A program made the translations under genes and the position numbers. DNA of 64,000 nt from Bdellovibrionales bacterium. Lineage in GTDB: Bacteria > Bdellovibrionota > Bdellovibrionia > Bdellovibrionales > Bdellovibrionaceae. The stretch covers positions 1 through 64,000 of the forward strand of contig SXSU01000092.1 in NCBI GenBank assembly GCA_005793345.1, read 5' to 3'. Under the pieces are notes generated by a model, which did no database searches, was not told the origin of the DNA, and saw only the letters and a list, made by a program, of their open reading frames with translations. Below, one piece after another: positions 24,560 through 33,021 of this stretch. The stretch's first letter is position 1; every line of letters begins with the position of its first letter.

Positions 24560-26359
24560 TTAAAAAATTGGATCACCTGTAATATCGTCAATTCCATCTT
24601 GATTTTCATCAACTACTCCTGGAGGTAAAATAATTGGAGTACCTGTTGGAGTAGGAGTTGGGGTGGGTGCAATTGTTTCAACTGGAATTGGGTTAACTGT
24701 AGGAGTTGGAGTTGGAGTTGGAGTAGGTACATTTGTTTCTACCGGAATTGGATTTACAGTAGGTGAAGGAGTTGGGGTTGGAGTAGGTACAATTGTCTCA
24801 ACCGGAGTAGGAATTACTGTAGGTGTAGGCTCAATTGTTTCAACCGGTGTTGGGTTAATAGTAGGGATAGGGGTTGGGGTAGGAGTAGGAGATGCTGTAG
24901 CTACTGGCGAGTTCTCACAGTAAGAAATTTTAATTTCAGAACCAGCAGATCCTAAATCACCTATTAAAAGTACATTTTCGTCCTCTATTATTGCTTCAAC
25001 TGATTTGCTATCAATATCAACTTTTAATGAGTCAGGATTTAAATTCTGAGTATGCTCCAGTTCGATTCTATCGAAAAGTTGTAGTCTTTGAGAAGTTAAG
25101 TTACCTATACTTTTCAAACCTTCAAGGTAAGAAGAATTGGCTAAATCTATCGCATTGCCTTTGTTAAGATTAATTAAATCAAGATAACCATGTCCAACTT
25201 CATTTTCACCATCTTTATTTAAAGTTAAATTATCAGTATAAATTATTCCACTAATTAAAAGAGGTCTATCCTTCATATGGCTTACTAGTTTAGAATAAAC
25301 AGATTCAGGGGTGATGCCTTTACAGTCTCTTTTAAAAGCACTTTCCTCTAGTTTATCTGGATCGCGAACAGGAACTAAATCCTTAGGGTAGTTAAAGCAA
25401 ATATCGTTTTCATCTGCGATAAACAAAATAGCCAGCGCAGCATCTTCTCTTAACATCCCATGAGCTTGAATTGAATTTAGTTTTCCATTATCTAAACTTC
25501 TATTTAGTGAGTATAAACCCTCTTCACCTCCATCAGAAAAATAATCTCCTTGCATATGGGTAAGACTTTTTACCAATGAATTACTAATTTCTAATTGAGT
25601 TAACACAGTAGATTTTAGAACAATAGGTTCGTTTTTATATTTCCAAAGAGCGCCAGAATGACTTCCGCGACTACCGTGTGCAGGTAAAATACCAATTTGA
25701 TAATCGATTCCATTTGGTAACTGATTTATAAAAGCTCCAATTTCAGTTGCGATTTTTTCTCTTTCTTTATTTAGAGAGCCTGATGTGTCAGAAATAATTA
25801 ATACATCTAATTTATTTACTTTTTCAGCTAAAGGTTGATGTGCAATTTGAATATAACACATTGGAGAAGCTGATGGCGGGATTTCTTTTATACAATTTTC
25901 AGATAGTTTATGATGATGTTTACCTTTTCTTTTTTTATTTTTATTATGGTCGTCTTTGTCATGTTTATCTTCTTTATCAGAATCTAAGTTTTTTGTGACA
26001 CTCCCATGATTTGAATCATGATGTTCACCTTCATCGTTATCCTCTTTATCATCCTTCTTCTCATCATTTTTAACTACTTCATTAGAATCGTGATCATTAT
26101 GATCCCCATTTCCAACTTGTGAGTCATGATTATCATTATCATGATCATCATTTTTATTTTCAGATTCGTCTTGTTCGTCCTCATCATCTTCTTTTACTAA
26201 ACAAGTTTCTTCTTCACTTTCAGACGAAAATGATTGCTCATTAGTATTATTGTGATTTTGGGTTTGCGTTGAACTACTAGAATTATCTTGGCTAAGGCAC
26301 CCAGTTAAGGTTGTTAAGAATGCCGATATTATCAGGCTAAGCATTAACTGTTTGTTCAT
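24560..26359 (-). CDS. von Willebrand factor A domain lipoprotein with acidic/His-rich region
   Basis: Lipoprotein of about 599 residues; the lipobox LTGC follows the signal MNKQLMLSLIISAFLTT. AAGGAG directly precedes this ATG, which is preferred to the upstream GTG at 26410. Domains in order: Ser/Asn linker, then about 100 residues very rich in Asp, Glu, His and Lys (likely cation-binding). The vWA domain has an intact MIDAS start DTSGS (VLIISDTSGSLNKE). Then comes a Thr-Pro repeat region (VETIVPTPTPTP units) and a final DENQDGIDD calcium-binding-like motif. A surface-exposed adhesion or sensor role is plausible. Confidence 0.82.
   Translation of the reverse strand: MNKQLMLSLIISAFLTTLTGCLSQDNSSSSTQTQNHNNTNEQSFSSESEEETCLVKEDDEDEQDESENKNDDHDNDNHDSQVGNGDHNDHDSNEVVKNDEKKDDKEDNDEGEHHDSNHGSVTKNLDSDKEDKHDKDDHNKNKKRKGKHHHKLSENCIKEIPPSASPMCYIQIAHQPLAEKVNKLDVLIISDTSGSLNKEREKIATEIGAFINQLPNGIDYQIGILPAHGSRGSHSGALWKYKNEPIVLKSTVLTQLEISNSLVKSLTHMQGDYFSDGGEEGLYSLNRSLDNGKLNSIQAHGMLREDAALAILFIADENDICFNYPKDLVPVRDPDKLEESAFKRDCKGITPESVYSKLVSHMKDRPLLISGIIYTDNLTLNKDGENEVGHGYLDLINLNKGNAIDLANSSYLEGLKSIGNLTSQRLQLFDRIELEHTQNLNPDSLKVDIDSKSVEAIIEDENVLLIGDLGSAGSEIKISYCENSPVATASPTPTPTPIPTINPTPVETIEPTPTVIPTPVETIVPTPTPTPSPTVNPIPVETNVPTPTPTPTPTVNPIPVETIAPTPTPTPTGTPIILPPGVVDENQDGIDDITGDPIF
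24650..24890. repeat. Minisatellite encoding Thr-Pro repeats
   Basis: Tandem units of about 57-60 bases (ACTGTAGGAGTTGG-type cores joined by ATTGTTTCAACCGG-type spacers) occur about four times. They encode the VETxxPTPTPTPTPxxNP units of the lipoprotein stalk. The units are imperfect. Such arrays can change copy number by slippage and alter stalk length. Confidence 0.75.
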
Positions 26360-26431
26360 AGTAACTCCTTTATATAACATTTCCCTGTTATTTGGTTTCC
26401 ACTTACGCACAGCTTTATGAGGTTAGTTTAT

Positions 26432-26447
26432 TAGACAACTGTCTAAA
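26432..26447. promoter_or_regulatory. Palindrome upstream of the vWA lipoprotein gene
   Basis: TTAGACA (26432-26438) and TGTCTAA (26441-26447) form a 7-bp inverted repeat with a 2-base spacer, about 75 bases before the start codon of the minus-strand gene. It could be an operator. No matching site was noticed elsewhere in the window. Confidence 0.3.
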
Positions 26448-26888
26448 GGTCTAGTGTCCTTCTAAAATTAAGACAGCATTTTAGTAATAAATTTCATCGT
26501 GGATTTCAAAATATTGGCGAACTAATTTACAACCTCAGAAATAAAATTAAGATATAAAATTTTATGAAAAACTTTTAATCATTTTTTATTAAACTAATTT
26601 TAAGTGACTCATATTTAGAATTGAATTTAAGTTTTTTTAAATTCTCCAAAAACAACATCCGTTTTGCCTCATTTTTAACGGAATGCAATTTTCTGATAAA
26701 TTGTATTATAAGTATCATAAATTAGGGATATTGCACGATCATTAACCGAAAGGTAATTCTGATTCTCAATAAATTTAAAGTCATAAACGACATTAAATTT
26801 TAAATCAAAAACTTCTTTGCAACAATAAATGGCATTCATTTTTTTAAAAATTTAAATAGATTAGCTGAATCATTGACTAAATCTAAAA
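26448..26888. other. Gene-free AT-rich stretch
   Basis: These 441 bases between the vWA gene and the MITE-like element hold no convincing gene. A small TCCGTT/AACGGA inverted repeat is near 26670. Short open frames here run into the element but carry no recognisable motif. Confidence 0.35.
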
Positions 26889-27220
26889 GTGACCTCGCTG
26901 GCTTCCTTGAAACGAATTCATCCCACAGAAGCTCGCTCTCAATCATTGGTCGAGTTAGAAAATTAATTGTTTATGTATTTTCGTTTCAAAACAAAAAACG
27001 TCCAGCCAACTACGATCTTATCGAATACGTTCCGCTAAAAAAGATCTAACAATTTTTTAAAAATATTCAAAATTAACAAAATTATTTTTAAAATTTTATA
27101 AAGTTCTTTCCAATTATGACGATATATACACTGGTTGGGTGTATATATGTTAATTTTAATCATAATGACCTCCTTTTTAGTTTGTGGGAGGTCATTTCTT
27201 TTATAAGCCAACGAGGTCAC
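26889..27220. mobile_element. MITE-like element, copy 1 (332 bp)
   Basis: The ends form 16-bp terminal inverted repeats, GTGACCTCGCTGGCTT (26889-26904) and AAGCCAACGAGGTCAC (27205-27220), with one mismatch. Imperfect 9-bp direct repeats flank it (AATCTAAAA and AATCTATTA), consistent with target duplication. About 170 bases from the left end recur inverted at 32850-33021. Two further strong hairpins lie inside (27122-27148 and 27164-27196). No transposase is encoded, so movement would need one supplied elsewhere. Confidence 0.75.
27164..27196 (-). promoter_or_regulatory. Hairpin covering a Shine-Dalgarno sequence inside the element
   Basis: AATGACCTCC and GGAGGTCATT (10-bp arms, 13-base loop) pair on either strand. 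On the minus strand the AGGAGGTC half directly precedes an ATG at 27161-27163, so the ribosome site of a short frame (42 codons) would be hidden. Such hairpins protect some insertion-sequence genes from read-through translation. Confidence 0.45.
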
Positions 27221-27543
27221 AATCTATTATTGCAAACCAAAGTCTTTTGTTAAATTCAATTTGCTTTAATCTATAATTATAAAACCGGATATATAATCCA
27301 TTTTTCGAACTTTATTTTTTGCAACACCAATTTTTTCTAGTCATTTTTTTATTATGAAAAAACAAATATGCCATCATTTTAGGTTGTGAAAAATTCATAG
27401 GAGTTATTTCTAAATTTAAAAAGGCAAAAACATACAAATATTCATTAGAGAAAGTTCAAATTCCAAACCAAAAACAACATTTGTCTTAATAAAAAACAAT
27501 AATTCCAATTTTCTTTTTTGCCAAAATGCATTAGAAGATTTGT
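27221..27543. other. Gene-free stretch upstream of trmO
   Basis: This is a very AT-rich 323-base region. A 43-codon open stretch near 27360-27490 has no start signal and no recognisable motif. No clear ribosome binding site precedes trmO. Confidence 0.3.
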
Positions 27544-28248
27544 ATGGATTTAAACTTAAAAAAAATTGCTACTATTGATTCATGTTATCGAGATCGTTTT
27601 GCAGTGCCACGACAATCATTACTTGTCTCAAAAGCAGAATCTATAATTGTTTTTGAAAATTGGATTCAACCTGAATTGGCACTTCAAGGTTTAAGTGAAT
27701 TTAGTCATATTTGGGTGATATTTGGATTTCATTTGAATAAGGAAGGTCGTTATCATGCTAAAGTTCATCCTCCACGATTAAATGGAGAAACGATGGGTGC
27801 ATTAGCAACTCGCAGTCCTCATCGGCCAAATCCTATTGGATTATCTTTAGTTCAAATTTCAAAAGTTAATACTAATAATTTAGAAATTTTGGGGGGAGAT
27901 TTTGCAAATGGTACTCCTGTCTATGATATTAAGCCATATCTTCCCGAAACAGAATCGCAGCCGTTTGCCAATGGGGGATGGTTAAAAAAAGCCCAAAACA
28001 ATTTATTAGAGATTGAATTCGAGAACCAAACTGTAGAGTCAATATTAGAGGATTGGGCTAAACAAATTAATAAACCATTTCTAAAGGATATAATTATACA
28101 AACTTTAGAAAGAGATCCTCGGCCCTTAGTTTATAAAAAAATAGATGGTAATTATAAAGACAAACATGCATTTCGTTTATTTAATGGGGATATTCACTTT
28201 TATATACAAGGTAACAAGGTTGTGATTTTTCAAATTTTAATCAGCTAG
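27544..28248 (+). CDS. trmO: tRNA (N6-threonylcarbamoyladenosine37-N6)-methyltransferase TrmO
   Basis: TsaA/YaeB-family enzyme that methylates t6A37 of tRNA-Thr using S-adenosylmethionine. Recognised by LSEFSHIWVIFGFH, the HPPRLNGETMGALATRSPHRPNPIGLS block (residues about 75-105) and the GTPVYDIKPYLPETE motif. The C-terminal part (about 90 residues) is also typical. Length 234 residues is normal. It is a single gene, convergent with 28308-28634. Confidence 0.92.
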   Translation: MDLNLKKIATIDSCYRDRFAVPRQSLLVSKAESIIVFENWIQPELALQGLSEFSHIWVIFGFHLNKEGRYHAKVHPPRLNGETMGALATRSPHRPNPIGLSLVQISKVNTNNLEILGGDFANGTPVYDIKPYLPETESQPFANGGWLKKAQNNLLEIEFENQTVESILEDWAKQINKPFLKDIIIQTLERDPRPLVYKKIDGNYKDKHAFRLFNGDIHFYIQGNKVVIFQILIS

Positions 28249-28253
28249 AATTA

Positions 28254-28282
28254 TACTCTAATTATCATCCGTAATCAGAGTA
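28254..28282. terminator. Terminator-like hairpin
   Basis: An 11-bp stem with one mismatch (TACTCTAATTA at 28254-28264, TAATCAGAGTA at 28272-28282) and a 7-base loop lies just after the trmO stop codon and before the convergent gene end. A T-rich stretch appears only about 25 bases further on. Confidence 0.45.
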
Positions 28283-28307
28283 ATACTTAATTGGGTATTT
28301 GGTGGAT

Positions 28308-28634
28308 TTATTTTTTTGCTTTTTGCGTTTGTTTGACGTGTTTATCGTCCTTTTCTTTCACTAATTTTGAATTAGATTGTTGAGGAACAGGGGCTGAGGT
28401 GGCTAAAGCAATTTTTGCATCCTTAGTATCTTTGGATTTTTTCAACTTTCGTTCATTCACGATACGATCTAAGATTTCGAAAGCTTCTTTTTGAAGATCG
28501 TTTTCATAAATGAATCTATAAAAACCTTCAATCTCTGGACTTTGGCGAAATTTTTTAACAGACGTTGGAATACTTTCAGATTGAATAAAATCGATTGAGC
28601 TACCATCTTTTGAAAGTTTAACTTTGTCTGCCAT
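28308..28634 (-). CDS. Small hypothetical protein
   Basis: This cytoplasmic protein has 108 residues from the ATG at 28634, which has AAAGGAG at ideal spacing; an upstream ATG at 28694 lacks such a site. It has a charged middle (FRQSPEIEGFYRFIYENDLQKEAFEILDRIV) that looks like a small helical domain, and a Lys/Ala/Gln-rich basic tail typical of nucleic-acid-binding or disordered regions. No family was recognised. It is divergent from folD with 105 bases between start codons. Confidence 0.65.
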   Translation of the reverse strand: MADKVKLSKDGSSIDFIQSESIPTSVKKFRQSPEIEGFYRFIYENDLQKEAFEILDRIVNERKLKKSKDTKDAKIALATSAPVPQQSNSKLVKEKDDKHVKQTQKAKK

Positions 28635-28739
28635 TAAATCTCCTTTAAGTGCGTCTGAATAATTATTGCAACATTTAGATATTTGTAACATCATCCCCTT
28701 TTAAAATCAACTTAGCAACTTGAAAAAATGGAGGATATA

Positions 28740-29618
28740 ATGCTTGTTTTAGATGGAAAAATAGTTTCACAACTTCTTAAAACAGAAATATCTCAAAAGG
28801 TGACAGAGTTTAAGGCAAAATATCATAGAACTCCAGGGCTCGGTGTAATCATAGTTGGAAATAATCCTGCAAGCCATGTTTATGTTCGAAATAAAGAAAT
28901 AGCTTGTAAAAATGTTGGAATGAATTCTATAAAATGGGATTTTCCCGAAGATATCTCTGAAGATGATTTAGTTAAACAAATTAAAAAAATGAATGAATTA
29001 AAAGATGTTGATGCCTTTTTAGTTCAAATGCCGCTCCCTCAACATATTAATACAGATAAAATTTTAGATGCCATTGATCCGTTAAAAGATGCTGATGGAT
29101 TACATCCATATAATTTAGGTATGTTATGGGTTAATCGCCAAATAGTTGCTCCGTGTACTCCTTGGGGAGTTATACGAATTTTAAAACATTATGAAATCTC
29201 AATTGCAGGAAAGAATTGTGTAGTTGTGGGCAGAAGTCAAATAGTAGGTAAGCCAATGGCTCATTTACTAACCCAAGCAGATGGAACAGTTACAATTGTT
29301 CATAGTCGAACTAAAAATATTTCAGATTTTACTCGTCAAGCGGATATTGTAGTCGTTGCTGCTGGTAAAAAGCATTTGATGGGTAAAAATGATTTTAAAG
29401 TAGGCTCTGTGATTATAGATGTGGGTATTCATGGGTCAGGCTTGTCATCTTCAGATCAAAGAGAAAAAAGTAAAATAAGTGGAGATGTTAGATTTGATGA
29501 ATTGCAAGGATGGGTTTCGGCTGCAACCCCAGTCCCTGGTGGTGTTGGACCTATGACAATAGCTTGCCTGCTAGAGAACACGTTAAAATTAGCCGAAAAT
29601 AGAATGAAAATTTGCTAA
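28740..29618 (+). CDS. folD: Methylenetetrahydrofolate dehydrogenase/cyclohydrolase FolD
   Basis: Bifunctional one-carbon enzyme converting 5,10-methylene-THF to 10-formyl-THF with NADP. Signatures: YVRNKEIACKNVGM with the catalytic lysine, VQMPLPQHI, the D-A-D-G-L-H-P motif in PLKDADGLHPYN, the Rossmann CVVVGRSQIVGKPMAHLL and the C-terminal PVPGGVGPMTIACLLENT. The ATG at 28740 with GGAGG upstream is preferred to the ATG at 28728. It ends 3 bases before the stop of the convergent transporter gene. Confidence 0.96.
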   Translation: MLVLDGKIVSQLLKTEISQKVTEFKAKYHRTPGLGVIIVGNNPASHVYVRNKEIACKNVGMNSIKWDFPEDISEDDLVKQIKKMNELKDVDAFLVQMPLPQHINTDKILDAIDPLKDADGLHPYNLGMLWVNRQIVAPCTPWGVIRILKHYEISIAGKNCVVVGRSQIVGKPMAHLLTQADGTVTIVHSRTKNISDFTRQADIVVVAAGKKHLMGKNDFKVGSVIIDVGIHGSGLSSSDQREKSKISGDVRFDELQGWVSAATPVPGGVGPMTIACLLENTLKLAENRMKIC

Positions 29619-29621
29619 TTT

Positions 29622-30998
29622 TTAAATAGATTTTCCAATTATTTTTTCTAAAGGTTTTTTGGCAATGAAAAATAGTGTACCATTTGCAATACCAAAAGCT
29701 GCAAGCATTAAAAAGAAGTTTTCAGGACTCATTTTGCTATAATAAATTCCAAGATACCCAGCTAAGTTATTTCCAAAAAAGCTTGATAAAAACCAAGCCC
29801 CCATCATCATTGATAATATTGGAGCAGGTGCAACTTTTGTTACTAATGAGAGTCCAATCGGCGATAGATAAAGTTCACCAAGAGTAAAAATAAAAACAGT
29901 ACCGACTAACCACATAATATTGCCTTTGTCTGCTTCTGGATTAAATCGAGCGGCTAAAATCATTACTAAATAGGCAAGCCCACAATATATGGAACCAATT
30001 CCCATCTTTGTAACAGATGAAGACTCCTTACCAACCTTAGCTCTTTTATTCCAAAAGGAAGAAAGGAGAGGGGCAAATAATATAATCATAAGAGGATTGA
30101 AGGATTGAAACCAAGTTGATGGAATTGTAAATCCTAATAAGTTCCAATTCGTTTTTTCATCGGCCCATAATTGCAAGGTATTGCCTTGTTGTTCGTAAAT
30201 AGCCCAAAAAGTGATATTTAAAAAACATAAAAATAAAAGTGCAAAAACAGAAAAGTATTCTTCTTTTGATAGTTTTGTTTTTGTAGTGGATTCTAAATTT
30301 AATTGTAACTTATGATCGTCTCTTGGAACTAAGTTTTCACCTAACCAATAAAATATCAAACCAATTAGCATTCCCACCCCTGCTGCGCCGAATCCCCAAT
30401 GCCATCCAACTAATTGTCCCAAGGTGCCACAAATCAAAGGCGAAAACATTGCTCCTAAATTAATTCCCATATAAAAAATTGTAAAAGCAGAATCTCTTCG
30501 ACTATCACCTTCTTTATATAAATTACCAACTTGAGTTGAAATATTTGGTTTAAATGCTCCATTACCTAAGATTAAAAACAAAATGGCAATAAGGAACATA
30601 TTTTCATAGGCCATTAAAAAATGACCAATGGCCATAAGTAAACCGCCTAGATATACTGATTTTCTTTGTCCCAAGTATTTATCTGCAAGGATGCCACCAA
30701 AAAAAGGCGTAAAATAAACAAAGCCTGTATACCATCCATATATTATTGAGCTTGTCTGTTGAACATTCATTTCGCCATACATTGAATTTAAAAAATTTTG
30801 TAACCATTGAAACCCAATGACTTGATCGGCACGGACAGGATCAATAATTAAGTATTTTGTCATATAAAGCATGAGTAATGCTTTCATTCCATAAAAAGAA
30901 AAACGTTCCCACATTTCAGTAAAGAATAATACGTAGAGACCAGCTGGGTGACCCCAAATTTCTTTGGATTTCAATTTTGTGGTTAGCATTTCTTTCAT
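29622..30998 (-). CDS. Proton-dependent oligopeptide transporter (POT/PTR2 family)
   Basis: Major-facilitator peptide/H+ symporter of 458 residues. The POT signature ExxERFxYY appears as FTEMWERFSFYGMKALL at the start, followed by GGILADKYLGQRKSV and the FxIFYMGINLGAMFSP motif (PTR2 signature 2). About 12-14 hydrophobic helices are visible along the chain. It imports di- and tripeptides, a sensible partner to the exported aminopeptidase and other degradative enzymes of this genome. A dispersed repeat lies just upstream of its start. Confidence 0.93.
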   Translation of the reverse strand: MKEMLTTKLKSKEIWGHPAGLYVLFFTEMWERFSFYGMKALLMLYMTKYLIIDPVRADQVIGFQWLQNFLNSMYGEMNVQQTSSIIYGWYTGFVYFTPFFGGILADKYLGQRKSVYLGGLLMAIGHFLMAYENMFLIAILFLILGNGAFKPNISTQVGNLYKEGDSRRDSAFTIFYMGINLGAMFSPLICGTLGQLVGWHWGFGAAGVGMLIGLIFYWLGENLVPRDDHKLQLNLESTTKTKLSKEEYFSVFALLFLCFLNITFWAIYEQQGNTLQLWADEKTNWNLLGFTIPSTWFQSFNPLMIILFAPLLSSFWNKRAKVGKESSSVTKMGIGSIYCGLAYLVMILAARFNPEADKGNIMWLVGTVFIFTLGELYLSPIGLSLVTKVAPAPILSMMMGAWFLSSFFGNNLAGYLGIYYSKMSPENFFLMLAAFGIANGTLFFIAKKPLEKIIGKSI

Positions 30999-31021
30999 TA
31001 CGAATCCTCACTATATCAAAA

Positions 31022-31073
31022 GCAATTATTCTCTTGTTTGTTTGGGGCGATTTTCAATCGCCCTTTATTATGA
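31022..31073 (-). repeat. Dispersed hairpin repeat, copy C (partial)
   Basis: About 52 bases match the middle of the repeat at 55874-56025 in reverse orientation, including TTGTTTGTTTGGGGCGATTT. The GGGCGATT/AATCGCCC hairpin is perfect here (8-bp stem, 3-base loop, 31046-31064). It lies in the gap between two minus-strand genes. Confidence 0.75.
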
Positions 31074-31155
31074 CGACATGCCAACATTACTCATTGTCAA
31101 AAGAGATGCAACATTTTTTAAAATGTACATTTTTATACAGAAATATTTAAATATC

Positions 31156-31806
31156 CTACTTGTTTAATTTTGATTTTTTAAATTTTAAAACTTGAGAAGC
31201 CAATGGGCCAGAGATTGTCAATGAAGACTCGTGAAATTCAATTTCACTAATGGGTACATTAAATGTAATTATATAGGCATTATTCCAATGAGTATGAAAG
31301 GGAAAAATATTTTGAATTTCTGAAACAAGAAAACTATATTTAGAAACCTTCCCTTCGTAGCGATTGCCGCCAGCAGTTAATATGACCTTCCAAAGTGTTT
31401 CTGATCTTGTGAGATCATTGTTTTTTCTTTCAGGTGTATAGAATGATACAAAAAACTCTGAATTCTTTGAATTTATTAAAAAACGGTCCGTGTAATCCTT
31501 ATCAAATTGTTCTTTATTCCAATTTAAAGTTGTGGCTTTTCTTTTTGAAATAGCCTGGGAAACTTCTGTATTAAGAATAGTAGCATTTACCTCCAGAGTA
31601 TTATGAAGCCCATCATATTCAGTGGCCTTGTCCGTGAATTTTTCTATAATGTTTTCGTAATCAGAATCATCAATTGTGATATTGGTGTTTTGTGGAACTT
31701 GAGTTTCATTGAACTCTTTATTTTGTTGAGTGCTGCACCCAAGTGCAAAAATAAGTGTTGCAGAAATAAATATCTTAAAAGTAAAAAAAATTGCATTTAA
31801 TTTCAT
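31156..31806 (-). CDS. Putative lipoprotein
   Basis: The protein has 216 residues from the ATG at 31806, which is preceded by TTGGAGA. The signal peptide ends in the lipobox ALGC (IFISATLIFALGCSTQQ). The mature part has beta-strand segments (FFVSFYTPERKN, AYIITFNVPISEIEF, SLTISGPLASQVL) and a single lipid-attachment cysteine. No family was recognised. It is followed by a repeat and then the transporter gene on the same strand. Confidence 0.72.
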   Translation of the reverse strand: MKLNAIFFTFKIFISATLIFALGCSTQQNKEFNETQVPQNTNITIDDSDYENIIEKFTDKATEYDGLHNTLEVNATILNTEVSQAISKRKATTLNWNKEQFDKDYTDRFLINSKNSEFFVSFYTPERKNNDLTRSETLWKVILTAGGNRYEGKVSKYSFLVSEIQNIFPFHTHWNNAYIITFNVPISEIEFHESSLTISGPLASQVLKFKKSKLNK

Positions 31807-31897
31807 ATTGATTCTCCAACTCACAAATTTTCAAGATTTGAAGTTCTAAATATAGCGTCAATTTTAATTATTTAATCAGATCCTTGTGAGGTCAAAC

Positions 31898-32656
31898 TTA
31901 AAACACTATATTAAAATCTAAAATCCTATCTAATTTTATTCCATTTGCAGAAATTTTAACTACCAATGGAGTAATTTTTAGACCTTCGTCATGAGCTTGT
32001 TTTAAAAGCTGTGCATATTCGGGATCAATATGAGTAGCTGGTTTAAAAATTTCACAATCATCTCTTTGGATGATATATAACATTTCAGCGGTGAATCCTT
32101 TTTTCATAAGATTCATTAATTCGTGCAAATGCTTTTGACCTCGCTCAGTTATAGCGTCTGGAAAATAAACCACTCCATTTTCACTTAAGGTCACATTTTT
32201 AACTTCAACCAAATGAAAGGGTAAATTTGTTTTTTCAAAAAAAGAAGGGGTTATTTTACCGTCATAAATTGTTTGATTCCAAATTACAAGATCGATACGG
32301 CTTTCTTTACTAATTTTAACTTCTGTTTGCACTCGATCAAATTTATTCCAGTGTGGAATATGTTTTTCGTTAAATGCCTCAACGGCTAACTTATTTGGCC
32401 AAGAGGTATTTACTCCGACCCAGGTGTTATTCGTTTTAATTGCTTCAAGGGTATAAGGAAGTTTTCTATCAAGAGAGTCACTTTTTGAAATAAGACATGG
32501 GCTATTAGGTGTATTACAACTTTTCATGCTACCAGTATTTGGAACGTGAACTGTAATGATCTCGTTATTTAATTTTATATCAGCTAAAAATCGATTATAG
32601 CGTTTTAAAAAAATACCCTCAAAACATTGATTTTTAAAGTTCATAATTTTATCCAT
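31898..32656 (-). CDS. sfsA: Sugar fermentation stimulation protein A homologue
   Basis: Family of predicted nucleic-acid-binding/nuclease-like proteins whose true activity is unsettled. Matches to E. coli SfsA include LKRYNRFLADI, VHVPNTGSMKSC, the V-x-VNT-W motif (WVGVNTSWPNKLAVEAF), SRIDLVI, HLVEVKNVTLSENGV, YFPDAITERGQKHL and HIDPEYAQLL. The EVK and D residues form a PD-(D/E)xK-like core. Start 32656 is kept; an internal ATG at 32644 is possible and neither has a good ribosome site. Confidence 0.93.
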   Translation of the reverse strand: MDKIMNFKNQCFEGIFLKRYNRFLADIKLNNEIITVHVPNTGSMKSCNTPNSPCLISKSDSLDRKLPYTLEAIKTNNTWVGVNTSWPNKLAVEAFNEKHIPHWNKFDRVQTEVKISKESRIDLVIWNQTIYDGKITPSFFEKTNLPFHLVEVKNVTLSENGVVYFPDAITERGQKHLHELMNLMKKGFTAEMLYIIQRDDCEIFKPATHIDPEYAQLLKQAHDEGLKITPLVVKISANGIKLDRILDFNIVF

Positions 32657-32833
32657 TCATATTTTTTTATGAAACTATCTTTAAAATTATAAAGTTCAAG
32701 AAAATATTTAATATTTTTAAATTTTTTAATTCACTAAACTATGGATCCGATTTCTGAATAATTTTATGGTTCATTGATTTCAAATCGCTTTAAACAAGAG
32801 CTTGATGTGGAAAATGAATTGTAGATCTTGGAT

Positions 32834-33021
32834 TCGACCTCGTTTGCTTTTAAAAAATTGTTAGATCTTTTTTAGCGGAACGTATTCGATAAGATCGTAG
32901 TTGGCTGGACGTTTTTTGTTTTGAAACAATGAAACATAAACAATTAATTTTCTAACTCGACCAATGATTGAGAGCGAGCTTCTGTGGGATGGATTCGTTT
33001 CAAGGAAGCCAGCGAGGTCAC
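32834..33021. mobile_element. MITE-like element, copy 2 (188 bp, internally deleted)
   Basis: This is the inverted copy of the element at 26889-27220. The right end AAGCCAGCGAGGTCAC (33006-33021) is identical to the complement of copy 1's left end, and the other end (TCGACCTCGTTTGCTT, 32834-32849) is a decayed terminal repeat. About 170 bases are nearly identical to copy 1, and the part holding the two hairpins is missing. TCTTG-containing 8-9-bp flanks (32826 and 33022) suggest a target duplication. Confidence 0.72.

Noticed and set aside
24663-24923. Gly/Val-rich frame on the plus strand
   Set aside because: It is the antisense of the Thr-Pro minisatellite in the vWA lipoprotein gene.
26830-27050. 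Plus-strand frame running into the element (ending in LIEYVPLKKI)
   Set aside because: It stays open in both element copies but has no start signal and no known motif. It could be a remnant of an old gene, which is not enough to call one.
27035-27220. 61-codon frame on the minus strand with a GTG start at the element edge
   Set aside because: It lies entirely within MITE copy 1 and its first codons are the terminal repeat itself. The region is absent from copy 2, so a functional protein is doubtful.
27360-27490. Open stretch reading AIILGCEKFIGVISKFKK
   Set aside because: No start codon with a ribosome site, very AT-rich, and an in-frame stop just upstream. Chance is more likely.
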